A stretch of 58,000 nt of DNA, taken from Cryptomeria japonica (taxonomy: Eukaryota > Streptophyta > Pinopsida > Cupressales > Cupressaceae). The notes below the pieces were generated by a model. The model did no database searches, had not been told where the DNA came from, and was given only the letters and a program-made list of their open reading frames with translations. A program made the position numbers and the translations under genes. The stretch is from positions 684,832,583 through 684,890,582 of the forward strand of contig NC_081412.1 of NCBI RefSeq assembly GCF_030272615.1, in the 5' to 3' direction. This document shows, in pieces, positions 30,819 to 39,929 of the stretch (the first letter of the stretch is position 1; the number at the start of each line of letters is the position of its first letter).

Positions 30819-31311
30819 GAACTAGGTGTTTGACCAAGGTGTGAGAGACTAGATGAAAATGACAAGAGTATGGAAGACCAAGAGTTGTATGGAGTGTAAA
30901 TGAATCTTGGGGTGTACTTGTAATGTCCAAAGTGTAAGACCAAGTATGTAAGTAGTAGAGTAGGTGTGACTTCCAAAGAGAGGATCGTTTCTCTTGATGA
31001 GGTAAGCTGACCTTGACTCTAAGTAAGACCAAATGAGACCCAAAGGTAAGAAACCTTGATGAGGGACCACTTAGCAAAGTGTAGTTGTATGTAGTGTTGA
31101 AAAAGTATAATGAGGACAAGCAAGTGACCTTTTTTGACTCAAGTTTTAGACAAGTATGAATGTAAAATGAGATGTGAAGCAATGATGGACTGTGCGAAAC
31201 CCTAAAACAGGCTGAATGCTAGATGAAACCTGAAGAGACAACCTAAGAAGCTCAAGTATGCCAAAACTAATTTTCTTTTGTCTCCTTGACTGTTAAAGTT
31301 TTCAAATCCTG

Positions 31312-31465
31312 ACACAGACGCCTCTGTATACTTTACAGACGCTTTTTCCAGACACAGACGCCTCTCTGTTAGATGCAGACGCTGATAAAAACACAGACGC
31401 TATTCTGTACTTCACAGACGCGCTTATCTGACGCAGACGCGGTTTGAACAGACACAGACACGTTT
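31312..31465 (-). repeat. GCGTCTGTG-type tandem repeat, gag leader block 1
   Basis: Eight copies of ACAGACGC (plus strand), which is GCGTCTGT in the sense of gag, spaced about 15-25 bases. Several are followed by CTCTG. Confidence 0.85.
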
Positions 31466-32672
31466 CTGTAACCTTAATGCAATTTTTCCTATCTGTGAAG
31501 TTGTTTTGTTGTGACCAAATCTGATTGTTCGACTATTTTTCATGACAAGAGGACACAATGTTGATGACTCAATGTTTGCAAACTGTTTTTAGACTCCAAG
31601 AGTGTGTTGTTTGATGTAAAAAGTTTTGCATACACTTGAAGACACAAAAGACACAATGTTTTGTTGTTTTGTCTTAAATGTTTGAGTGTTTAGCATAAGA
31701 CAAGCACAAATCTTAGGGCTGGCCAAGATAATAGTTGTTGATCCCACATAGGGTTTTACCCCTGAGGCTACGCTATTCAAAGAGGATACTTAGATGCTTG
31801 ACCTCACTGGCTCCACCCTCGGCACTCACTTCTCAGGTCAGCCAAGCATCAGTCCCCATGAAAACTCCCCATGGCGAACTTTGTATCTCTACTAAGAACC
31901 GTATGTGTGTGGGCCGCTACCAGAGGTCCGACCTCCTGCCTCAATAACTAGAAGGATTTGGGCTTCTAAAACAAAGAGGTGCTAGTAAGGGCATCCACTC
32001 GTGTGGCCATACATGCGGCACTTTCAGCTCTTTAAATACAGAAGGCTCCCAGCCGGTAGGGGTTACGCCCTACAAATGATCAAATAAATTTGATCAAACG
32101 GGTTTATGGGGAGACATAGTGTCGGTATGAACTAATCAGCACACGTTATTCATAGTTTTCACCATGAATACATTTGATTATAGTGGTTTGGATGAGGTGG
32201 GTTTTCCTCGCTACCACTTGGGTCGTTCTCTTCTCACTAGTAGTCCTAATGACCACACGGGAAGATAGGCCCTCTAAAGATTAAACAAAAAGAGCCTATT
32301 GCTCAAGACACAAAAGACAATGATTCAATTTTAGTGCACCAATGGAAGTGTTTGCTAAGCTATGAAAACAAGGCACACAACAAAATTATAAAACCCTAGC
32401 CAAGGCCCTGCAACAATATTGTTAGTAGTTTGGGTTGTTTCAAATGATAACCCCTTCCTACAAGCACACAAGTTAGGTAAATTTTAGAAAACCCAAAAGA
32501 CTTTGTGAAAAGGGGCCTTCAACAAAAACGTTTTGTCTCCAAAGCAAGCTGCACAAACCAGGTTAGCTAGATCTACAAGAGTTAGCCGAAAATAAACCAG
32601 ATCTAAAACCCTAAGAACAAAATCCGAAAACTGGAATCAAAGAAAAATCCAAAATTGCAAAACAGAAACCAC

Positions 32673-32930
32673 AGACGTCGTTATACCTGACACAGACGCG
32701 TCTGTATGACACAGACGCGGTTATGTAATTCACAGACGCGTTCAGAGGTTACAGACGCTGTTAAATGATGCAGACGCGATCTGATGCAGTGCAGACGCGG
32801 TTCGGAATCACAGACGCACCTTTCAGAAACCTGCAAAAACAAATGTTGGCAAAAACACAGACGCGATTCCAGCGTATACAGACACTTTTGAAACACAAAA
32901 ACGTGATCCGAGCACTCGCAGACGTGGAAA
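32673..32930 (-). repeat. GCGTCTGTG-type tandem repeat, gag leader block 2
   Basis: Ten or eleven copies of CACAGACGCG or close variants (plus strand), about 20-25 bases apart. It is closest to the primer site and the least decayed of the three arrays in E. Confidence 0.85.
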
Positions 32931-33016
32931 AACCTAAAATGTCGTCGAAATTGTCCGATCTGCAACTTCAAAAATGCAAAATCTACAACAAAAATGTTAA
33001 ATGCAAAGGGACAAGA

Positions 33017-33034
33017 GTCCCACCAGGCGTGCCA
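33017..33034 (-). other. Primer binding site of element E
   Basis: On the minus strand TGGCACGCCTGGTGGGAC begins three bases after the LTR end. It starts with TGG, the complement of the tRNA CCA tail. I cannot say which tRNA it pairs with; it is not the initiator tRNA-Met site used by the copia elements here. Confidence 0.65.
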
Positions 33035-33037
33035 AAA

Positions 33038-33819
33038 TGTATATGGTGAAAATGGATAACAAATAACAACAATATTGCAAGGCTAAATGAATTCAACCAC
33101 TAAACCCTAGCCTAACAACAACAAAGATCCACCATAACATATGAAGATTACCTAAGACAATGCAAATAACTCAAAATCACAAAGATTATACCATCACATG
33201 TCCAATAGGGTTTTGATCTCCATTCTTCCTATCTCCATTGATCTTGCTTGATATATTTGCTCTCAGATTTTTGTATGCACAAGAGCTCAACAAAGAACAA
33301 AATGTGGTTGCAAGTAAGATCTTAGTGTAGCCAAGTTGCATGAAAGATCATTAGCATGAGTGATTAGGGTTTGACAATGAAGAAAGCATCTCCTTAAATA
33401 GAAGACACAATATGAAATGGAGGGTTTAGATTGAGAGGTGTAAAAAGAGAGGTCGGCTAGGATTAGAGGGTAGGTAAAAGAAATAGTAAAATAATGAAAG
33501 AGGTAGGTAGTGTAGGAAATAAGAGATGAATAACATGTGTCATGTGTAGAAAAAGATAATGAATTAATTAAATAAATAAAGATTTATTTAATTAATAGAA
33601 GAAGTAGGACATTTAAATAAATAAAATATTTATTTAATTTAGGAAAGGGATAATTTAAATAAATAAATGTATTTATTTAAATGAGAAATAAGGCTAGAAG
33701 AGGATAAATGAATTAATTAAATAAATAAAAATTTATTTAATTAATAGAAGAATTAGGCTTAGATAATTAAATAAATAAAATATTTATTTAATTAGACATG
33801 ACAATTTTGAGTGTCTACA
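33038..33819 (-). repeat. 5' LTR of element E
   Basis: 782 bp, nearly identical to 17645-18426. The AT palindrome array is at 33553-33798. TTAAATA at 33394-33400 (TATTTAA on the coding strand) is the likely TATA box of the active promoter. CATAG follows at 33820-33824. Confidence 0.95.
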
Positions 33820-33824
33820 CATAG

Positions 33825-34201
33825 TATAGTATTAACCTTACAAATAATAGCATATGTAGGATATCAAAACAATCTAAACATCATGATCTCATCATTGTCT
33901 AACTCGGTAATAGTTGCCCATTGAATAACTTATCCCCTTATTCATCATATTCTTTCTATGTCTTTTACCGACATCTTTATACTCATCAAATCGTACTTCT
34001 TAAGATATGGCAACATCATACTGAATTAGAAAATCAATTTCTTGACATCAATGACAAAATAATAATATTAAGACAGTAATCATCCTTAATTAGTTATATC
34101 CATAGTCATCAACAACATTCTCAATATCCTTATTGAAATGCCAATAATCTCTCATTGTAATTGGAATGCCAACATTCTTCGTGTCTGTTATAATGCCAAC
34201 A
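33825..34201 (-). repeat. 3' LTR of C, proximal part
   Basis: It resumes exactly where 17644 stopped and matches 56107 onward in the 5' LTR. The last 27 bases (34175-34201) do not match the 5' LTR, whose corresponding end is a different 63-base sequence. The LTR ends CCAACA next to the polypurine tract. Confidence 0.85.
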
Positions 34202-34214
34202 ATCTCCCCCTTTG
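34202..34214 (-). other. Polypurine tract of element C
   Basis: CAAAGGGGGAGAT on the minus strand, directly before the TGTTGG start of the 3' LTR. A second tract, CTCCCCCTTTG on the plus strand at 34350-34360, lies about 150 bases upstream in element sense. Confidence 0.85.
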
Positions 34215-34593
34215 GCATTGATGGCAAAACCAATTGATTTGTCTTTATTGATTCTGATTCAGATTGCTGTGATATTCTAAAATTTTGAAATGTGCTTCCT
34301 TTGTTCATTAGGCTTCTCCTTGTAGACTTCTCCCCCATACATTAGTCTTCTCCCCCTTTGACAACAATGCCAAAAATGAAAAGAACTTAAAACGTAATTT
34401 CTTCTGCTGAGAAGTGAAATCCTTGCTATTATGTATCAACTCAGTCTCGGTCAGAGCATTTTGTCTTCAATTCCTGTTCCCTGTTTATTGTTTCCTGCAC
34501 ACCTTTAGAAAACCTCCTAAAGTGTGTAAATCAGCATCAACTCGTAAAAGATATTCTGTATAGTCATCGAATTGATGTTTTCACTGAACTCGG

Positions 34594-35127
34594 TTAGTGA
34601 ATGGAAGATAGGGGTAGGACCCCTAACTGACTTCTGAGATACTCAAAAGTGTCCCTCGGTAGTGGCTTGGTGAAGATATCTACTATTTGTTCCTTTGTGC
34701 TAACATACTCCAACACCACTTTCTTCTCTTGAACTTCTTCTCTAAGATACTGATATTTGATAGAGATGTGCTTTGTCTTAGAGTGCATAACAAGATTCTT
34801 TGAAATGTTAATGGCACTAGTATTATCACAGAATATAGTTACTGGCTTGGTAACTTGTTCATTTATACCTTCCAACAGTTGTTTGATCCATGCTATATTG
34901 GTGCAATTCAGTGCTGCAGCAACATATTCAGCTTTTGTTGTTGACTGAAAAACACATCCTTGTTTCTTGCTAAGCCAACTCACTAGTCTCTCTCCTAAAA
35001 AGAAAGTGCCTCCACTTGTGCTTTTTCTATCATCAATGTTGCCTTCCCAATCAACATCAGTATAAACCTTTAAATCAAAGACATTTCCTTTCTGATATAC
35101 TAAGCCATAATCTTCAATGCCTTTCAA
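34594..35127 (-). CDS. Copia RNase H of element C
   Basis: 177 uninterrupted codons. VYTDVDWEGNIDDRKSTSG carries the first catalytic Asp, TKAEYVAAALN the Glu and FCDNTSAI the second Asp; HIDIKYHF-like HISIKYQYLRE follows. The end has the usual IFTKPLPRDTFEYLRSQLG, where KAL... is expected in most copia. It degrades the RNA strand after reverse transcription. It is the C-terminal part of pol and ends about 390 bases before the polypurine tract. A stop lies upstream, so it is only part of a broken polyprotein. Confidence 0.88.
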   Translation of the reverse strand: MKGIEDYGLVYQKGNVFDLKVYTDVDWEGNIDDRKSTSGGTFFLGERLVSWLSKKQGCVFQSTTKAEYVAAALNCTNIAWIKQLLEGINEQVTKPVTIFCDNTSAINISKNLVMHSKTKHISIKYQYLREEVQEKKVVLEYVSTKEQIVDIFTKPLPRDTFEYLRSQLGVLPLSSIH

Positions 35128-36181
35128 GTATTTGAAAAATTCTTTTGATTGCAGTCATGTGTGTTTCCTTGGGATCTGCAAAAAATCTTGCAACAATACC
35201 TACTACATGTGCTATATCTGTCCTATTGTGAACAACATATTGCAACTTTCCAATCATAGATCAGTAAAGTGTCTCATCAACATATGCAGATTCATCATTC
35301 TTTGATAGTTTACAATTGGTAGTCATAGGAGTACTTACTAGTTTTGAATCCTCCATTCCAAATTTCTACAAGATTTCCTTTATGTACTTGGATTGGGTAA
35401 TGAAAATCTCATCTTTCATTTGCAGTATCTGTAGACCTATAAAATAATTTATCTCACTAATTAATGACATCTCAAATTCCTTACTCATTTCATTTCCAAA
35501 GTTCTTGCATAAAGAGTCATTTCCACTAAAGATAATATCATCAACAAATATGGTTGAGATCAGTATTCCATTTTCATCATTCTTCATGTACATATTGTTG
35601 TTTTCACTTGTTCTTATAAAACCAATTTTGATCAAATATGAGTGCAATCTCTCATACCATGCTCTAGGTGCTTGTTTCAAACCATATAAAGCTTTGTTCA
35701 ATTTACATACCTGATCACTATTTTCTCCTTCAACAAATCCTTCAAGTTGTTCAATGAAAACTTCTTCTTCTAATATACCATTCAGAAATGTAAATTTGAC
35801 ATCCATTTGATATACCTTGAAATTTTTGTAAGCAGCATATGCCAACAATGTTCTTACTCCTTCAAGTCTTGCCAAATGTGCAAAAGTCTCACCATAATCA
35901 ATTCCTTCTTCTTGGGCATAACCTTTGCAAACTAGTCTTGCTTTGCTCTGAATGACCTCACCTTTTTCATTTAGCTTGTTTCTGAAGATCTACTTTGTAC
36001 CAATTACATTTTTGTTCTTCAGTCTTGGGACCAGTGTCCATGTGTCATTCTTCTTGATTTGATTAATCTCTTTTGTCATAGCATTTATCCAATCTTCACT
36101 GTTAAATGCTTCTTTCACTATTCTCGGTTCAAATTCAGATATCAAACATGTGTTCTGTCTTAGTTTGTTCCTTGTCATCAC
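35128..36181 (-). pseudogene. Copia reverse transcriptase of element C
   Basis: The domain starts with EAFNSEDWINAMTKEINQIKKNDTW and VPRLKNKNVIGTK, then a TAG at 35990. It continues with ARLVCKGYAQEEGIDYGETFAH (about 35945-35880) and the intact 35875-35366 frame: VYQMDVKFTFLNGILEEEV, LNKALYGLKQAPRAWYERL and STIFVDDIIFSG. FVDD at 35548-35537 is the catalytic box. TQSKYIKEIL is followed by a stop, then STPMTTNCKLSKND and, after another stop, the connection to RNase H. There are three or so stops and no clear frameshift. Confidence 0.85.
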
Positions 36182-37456
36182 TGGATCATTCTTATCTCCT
36201 ATAATCTGACTTGGTGCATGATTCCTTCTGACATACTTTGCTAATACAGGCTCGATAGGCTCTGTATGATCTTCTTCATCACACGGTAACTAGATATTCT
36301 CTTCATTTTCTTGAGTAGTCTTCTCGGTAGGACTTCTCAGTTGAACATAGACAAATCCTTCATAATCTTCTGGTTCTTTGGAGTTTCCTTCATCATTTCT
36401 TTCTCCAAATTCATCAATTTTCACATTTGCACTTTCTACTATTTTGTTAGATGATTTGATCAGACATTTAAAGGCTTTGCTTCTAGAAGAATAACCTAGA
36501 AATGTTCCTTCTTCAATTTTCTGATCAAACTTACCATTTCTATCATCTTTGTGAACATAGCATCTACTTCCAAAGATTTTAAAATAACTTACATTAGGTT
36601 TCTTGTCATACTAGATTTCATAAGGTGTCTTCAAAGTTCCTTTCTTCAATTGTACTTGGTTCAAGGTGTAAACTGTTGTGCTTATTGCTTATCTCCAAAA
36701 TGTTTGTGGAACTTTCTTTTCAATCATCACGGTTCTAGCCCAATCCACAATAGATTTGTTCCTCCTCTCAGCTATCCCATTATGTTGTGGAGTTCTCAGT
36801 GCAGAGACTTGTCTTTTTATACCATGATCATTGTAGAATAAGTTGAACTCATCAGAAGTAAACTCTCCTCCTCTATCTGATCTAAGATATTTCAGTTGTC
36901 TTCTTGTTTCATTTTCAACTCTTGCCTTGTACCATTTAAACATTTGAAAAGCTTCTAATTTTTCTTTTAAAAACATTACTGACATCATCCTTGAGTAATC
37001 ATCCATAAATAATATGAAATATTTATCACCATAATAACTCTAAACTTTCATAGGAGCACAAAGATCAGTATGCAAAAGATCTAAAATTCCCTTAGAAGTG
37101 TAGGACTTACTTGTAAAGCTTGATCTTGTCATCTTACCCATCTGGCATCCTCAGCACATAGCATTCTTAGGTTTTTCAAGACTTGGTAGACCTCTTACTT
37201 GGTGCTTCTTACTTATTTTGATCAGATTATCAAAATTAACATGACAAAACCTTTTATGCCATAACTAAGTATCATCTATCTTTTCATATAGACATTTATT
37301 CTGAGTTGAGTCAAGATGAAATGTATTACCTCTTGTCTGTGTCCCAGTAGCAGCTAACTTTCCATGTTTGTCATGAACTTTGACAATTCCTTTTTCAAAC
37401 TCTATTCGGTAACCTGTGTTGTTTAGCTGTGCTACACTCAACAAATTGTATTTCAA
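36182..37456 (-). pseudogene. Copia GAG-pre-integrase and integrase of element C
   Basis: 37456-37265 reads KYNLLSVAQLNNTGYRIEF and ends in a stop just before LWHKRFCHVNFDNL, the HH part of the zinc module. C-GCQMGKMTRSSF is the CC part. DDYSRMMSVMF, LKYLRSDRGGEF and TPQHNGIAERRNKS give the second D and the E of the catalytic triad (37006-36689 is uninterrupted). The C-terminal FLGYSSRSKAFKC region and an acidic linker run to about 36182. At least five stops are present. Integrase upstream of reverse transcriptase confirms the copia order. Confidence 0.85.
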
Positions 37457-37465
37457 ACCTTCAAC

Positions 37466-38101
37466 CTAATAAACATCATTACATTTAGCATTGTCAAGAA
37501 GTGTTATGGATCCTTTACCTCTTACCAGACATGGTGCATCATTACCAAATCTTACATAGCCTCCATCATAATCATCTAATTTAACAAACTTGTGTTTATC
37601 ACCTCTCATGTGATGTGAGCAACCACTATCTATGATCCAAGAATCATTAGTATTTATATGAGATATTAAAGCTTTTTCTTCATACCTTTCTTCATCTGAT
37701 CCATCTTTGATAGCCACATAAGTAACTTCCTCTGTATCAGTTTCATCTAATTTATCATCATTAGATTCCTCATCAGCTATTAGACATGTCTTTTTATCTC
37801 TTCTCCTAAAGTCTCGGTGTCCTCTGTAATGATTATCTTTATGTCTGTCATCTCGGTAATCTCTCTTTTCACTAGATTCTTTGTTAGGACAGTTAAAAGC
37901 CATATGTCCAATTCTATCATAGTTAAAACATTTCAAAGGTAGCTTTCCTTTGTACTTAACTTTTCCTCTTGGTAACCTTCTGGCCAATAGTGCTTCAAAC
38001 TCTTCTTGCTTTCTGAATTCCTCATACAGTTTGCATAGCTCCTCCATGTTTTTGTGAAATCTTTCACTTGCTCCATTATGATTTCCTTCAGAGTACCTAT
38101 A
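37466..38101 (-). pseudogene. Copia gag C-terminus, zinc knuckle and protease of element C
   Basis: This frame is the direct continuation of the gag at 54932-54228 once element D and one CTTTC are removed. MEELCKLYEEFRKQEEFEALLARRLP is the helical linker. KCFNYDRIGHMAFNCP is the zinc knuckle with its second Cys changed to Tyr. A charged DYRDDRHKDNHY stretch follows, then WIIDSGCSHHMRGDKHKF with an intact protease D-S-G. Copia gag and protease package and process the element. Confidence 0.85.
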
Positions 38102-38106
38102 CTTTC
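38102..38106. other. Target-site duplication of D (CTTTC)
   Basis: CTTTC directly precedes the TGTAGTCAC start of D and recurs at 54228-54232 after its GAGCATCA end. Removing D and one copy joins the gag frame of C without a shift. Confidence 0.95.
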
Positions 38107-38129
38107 TGTAGTCACATAAATCTGTCCAC

Positions 38130-38590
38130 TTAATTAAATAAATACTTAGTATTTATTTGATTATTTAACCATCAATTAATAATTAATTAAATTAATATTT
38201 AATTAATTCATCTTAACCCTATTCTCCTATTAATTAAATAAATTATTCAATTTATTTGATTTAATTCACTTAACCAAATTCAGACCATTAATTAAATAAA
38301 TAAATCATATTTATTTAATTAAATATTCTGTCACATTTAAATAAATTAATATTTATTTAAATCCCCCAAAATCCCACCTCTCACATTTAAATAAATTAAC
38401 ATTTATTTAAATCACCTTTATCCTCTACCCACTTGCATTTTCCTACAAATGCAAGTTGCACAATTATTTTAAATAAATTATTTATTTAAATCACCTTTAT
38501 CCTCCACCCACTTGTATTTTCCTACAAAAGCAAGTTGCACAACTATTTTAAATAAATTATTTATTTAAAATCCTATTTATCCTCACCCAC
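38130..38590. repeat. AT-rich palindrome array in LTR D
   Basis: About eight near-palindromes made of TTAATTAAATAAAT or ATTTAAATAAATT and their complements, for example around 38146, 38190, 38250, 38306, 38355, 38400, 38478 and 38560. Between the later ones a CACCTTTATCCTC.ACCCACTTG unit is itself tandemly repeated. The same array is in the 3' LTR. E has a shorter array of the same words at the same end of its LTR. Confidence 0.8.
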
Positions 38591-38760
38591 TTGAAACCTT
38601 TAATGGTTTCCCTTAAAGTATTCAAACTTGATGGCTTTAAAGTCTTCAAACTTGATGGCTTCCCTTAAAGTCTTCTTAAGACTTTAATAGTTTTCCTTAA
38701 AGTCTTCAAGCCTTTAATGGTTTCCCTCAAAGTCTTCAAGCATTTTAATGCTTTGTCTTC
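38590..38760. repeat. Tandem CTTTAATGGTTTCCCTTAAAG repeat in LTR D
   Basis: Five or six imperfect units of about 30-35 bases combine CTTTAATGG or CTTGATGG with TTTCCCTTAAAGTCTTCAA. Their own halves (CTTTAA/TTAAAG) are complementary, so it can also fold. Confidence 0.7.
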
Positions 38761-39500
38761 TTTTTCTCATTTAAATAAATTGATATTTATTTAAATATTT
38801 ATCCAAATGCAACTTACACCATTTAATTGAAATAAATGATTTTATTTTAATTGAAAATACCAAAATTTCTCCCACTTGCATTTTCCTACAAAATCCACTT
38901 GTATACCTAAAACCCCTTCTAGATTCTTCTAAACCCTTCCTAATTAGCCTAATCCATCCCCTAAATATTGTCACATTCCTAAGCAAATTGGAGTCACTTC
39001 TCAAAGACTCCAAAGTCTTTGAAAAGCAATTAATGCTTTGTGTGTTCAACAAATTAACCCTCAAAGTCTTGGATAACCTTTGAAAGCTTTCAACCTTCAA
39101 CCACTTAATCCCCAAAGTCTCCAATAACCATTAATGGTTACCTCAAACCCTCCCACATGGTTAAAACATTTGTTTTGACTCAACCTCTACCCAACCCAAA
39201 GGTCTCATCAAGCCTTTAATGCTTTGACCATGATTATCTCTTAAACATTTGCACAAAGGTTTATACTTGGATTAACTCTTAATCCAGTGGATAATCTTAA
39301 TTTGGACTTGACCCTTAGCCTCTAGATAACCATGAGGTCTTCTCAGGCCTTTAATGCCTCCAACCTCTTCTCTCAACCCAATCCTATGTTGACACTTGTC
39401 ACCATTTTATTGGTGCCAATTGTGCACATGGATCCCCAACTTTCAAACTTGGCCCTTGATTAAACCATTCAATCTTAACCCTTCATTTCCCCATTTCTTC

Positions 39501-39508
39501 TATAAATA
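39501..39508 (+). promoter_or_regulatory. TATA box of 5' LTR D
   Basis: TATAAATA followed by GAACCCTTCTCC, about 400 bases before the LTR end. The same box is at 53822-53829 in the other LTR. A start site about 30 bases downstream would give a roughly 370-base R-U5. Confidence 0.6.
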
Positions 39509-39908
39509 GAACCCTTCTCCTCAAGCAAAAGAGAAGCATTTAGAGTATTGTTGTTATACTGGCATTAGCATAGAGCTTTCTCACAGCATCACTATCTACT
39601 CTTGCATAGTATTTGCTTATCATATTCAACCATCTTGAATCTCCATATGGCATCCATGGCTAGTGCTAAAAGCTGAGAGCTACACTCATTTGGGACTTGG
39701 AGAGGAGAGGAACAAGGGAGGAGCAACTATGAGCATCTTGATTAGCTATTTCATTCTATGTTTATATGCTTTCTATTTCATGCTTAATATCTCTCTTGAT
39801 ATGCCTGTTTAGGATAATCTTTTGTTGCTAACACTAACGTTTGTTTCTTGTGCTCTTGTGTGTGTTGCCATCAAACAGATTTTCTAATCCTTTTTGCAGA
39901 GCATCATT

Positions 39909-39929
39909 TGGTGAACCCGACGTGAATCC
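39909..39929 (+). other. Primer binding site of element D
   Basis: TGGTGAACCCGACGTGAATC begins two bases after the LTR end. It starts with TGG and differs from both the initiator-tRNA site and the site of E. The matching tRNA is not assigned here. Confidence 0.6.

Larger units (their letters stand above)
30819..33016 (-). other. Long 5' leader of element E
   Basis: About 2.2 kb from primer site to gag ATG without a gene. It holds two GCGTCTGTG-type arrays (next entries) and, at about 31715-32290, a GC-richer block unlike its AT-rich surroundings, with many short complementary words. Tat elements typically have leaders of this length. Confidence 0.7.
17645..33819 (-). mobile_element. Gypsy/Tat element E with antisense PMD gene
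   Basis: 16,175 bp flanked by CATAG, with 782-bp LTRs at both ends. Minus-strand order: LTR, primer site, 2.2-kb leader, gag with protease, G-patch-like segment, reverse transcriptase, RNase H, a second archaeal-type RNase H, integrase, 3' UTR, polypurine tract, LTR. Reverse transcriptase before integrase makes it gypsy, and the second RNase H before integrase is the hallmark of the Tat lineage. Downstream of pol, on the opposite strand, lies a spliced plant mobile domain gene. Antisense extra ORFs at this position are known from Tat elements. I count about four LTR differences, so the insertion is recent. Confidence 0.93.
38107..39906 (+). repeat. 5' LTR of element D
   Basis: 1800 bp, TGTAGTCACA to GAGCATCA. 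The first 460 bases and the 38766-38860 part hold about ten AT-rich palindromes. 38590-38760 holds a repeat of TTAAAGTCTTCAAGCCTTTAATGG-type units of about 35 bases. A TATA box lies at 39501. Confidence 0.95.

Noticed and set aside
32380-32400. Telomere-like AAACCCTAG words
   Set aside because: Single isolated words here and at 17709 and 33101; no tandem (CCCTAAA)n array, so not telomeric repeat.
38771-39124. 117-codon minus-strand frame, repeated at 53224-53448
   Set aside because: Both copies are in the two LTRs of D, in the direction opposite to the element, with no recognisable domain. The repetition is only the LTR duplication.
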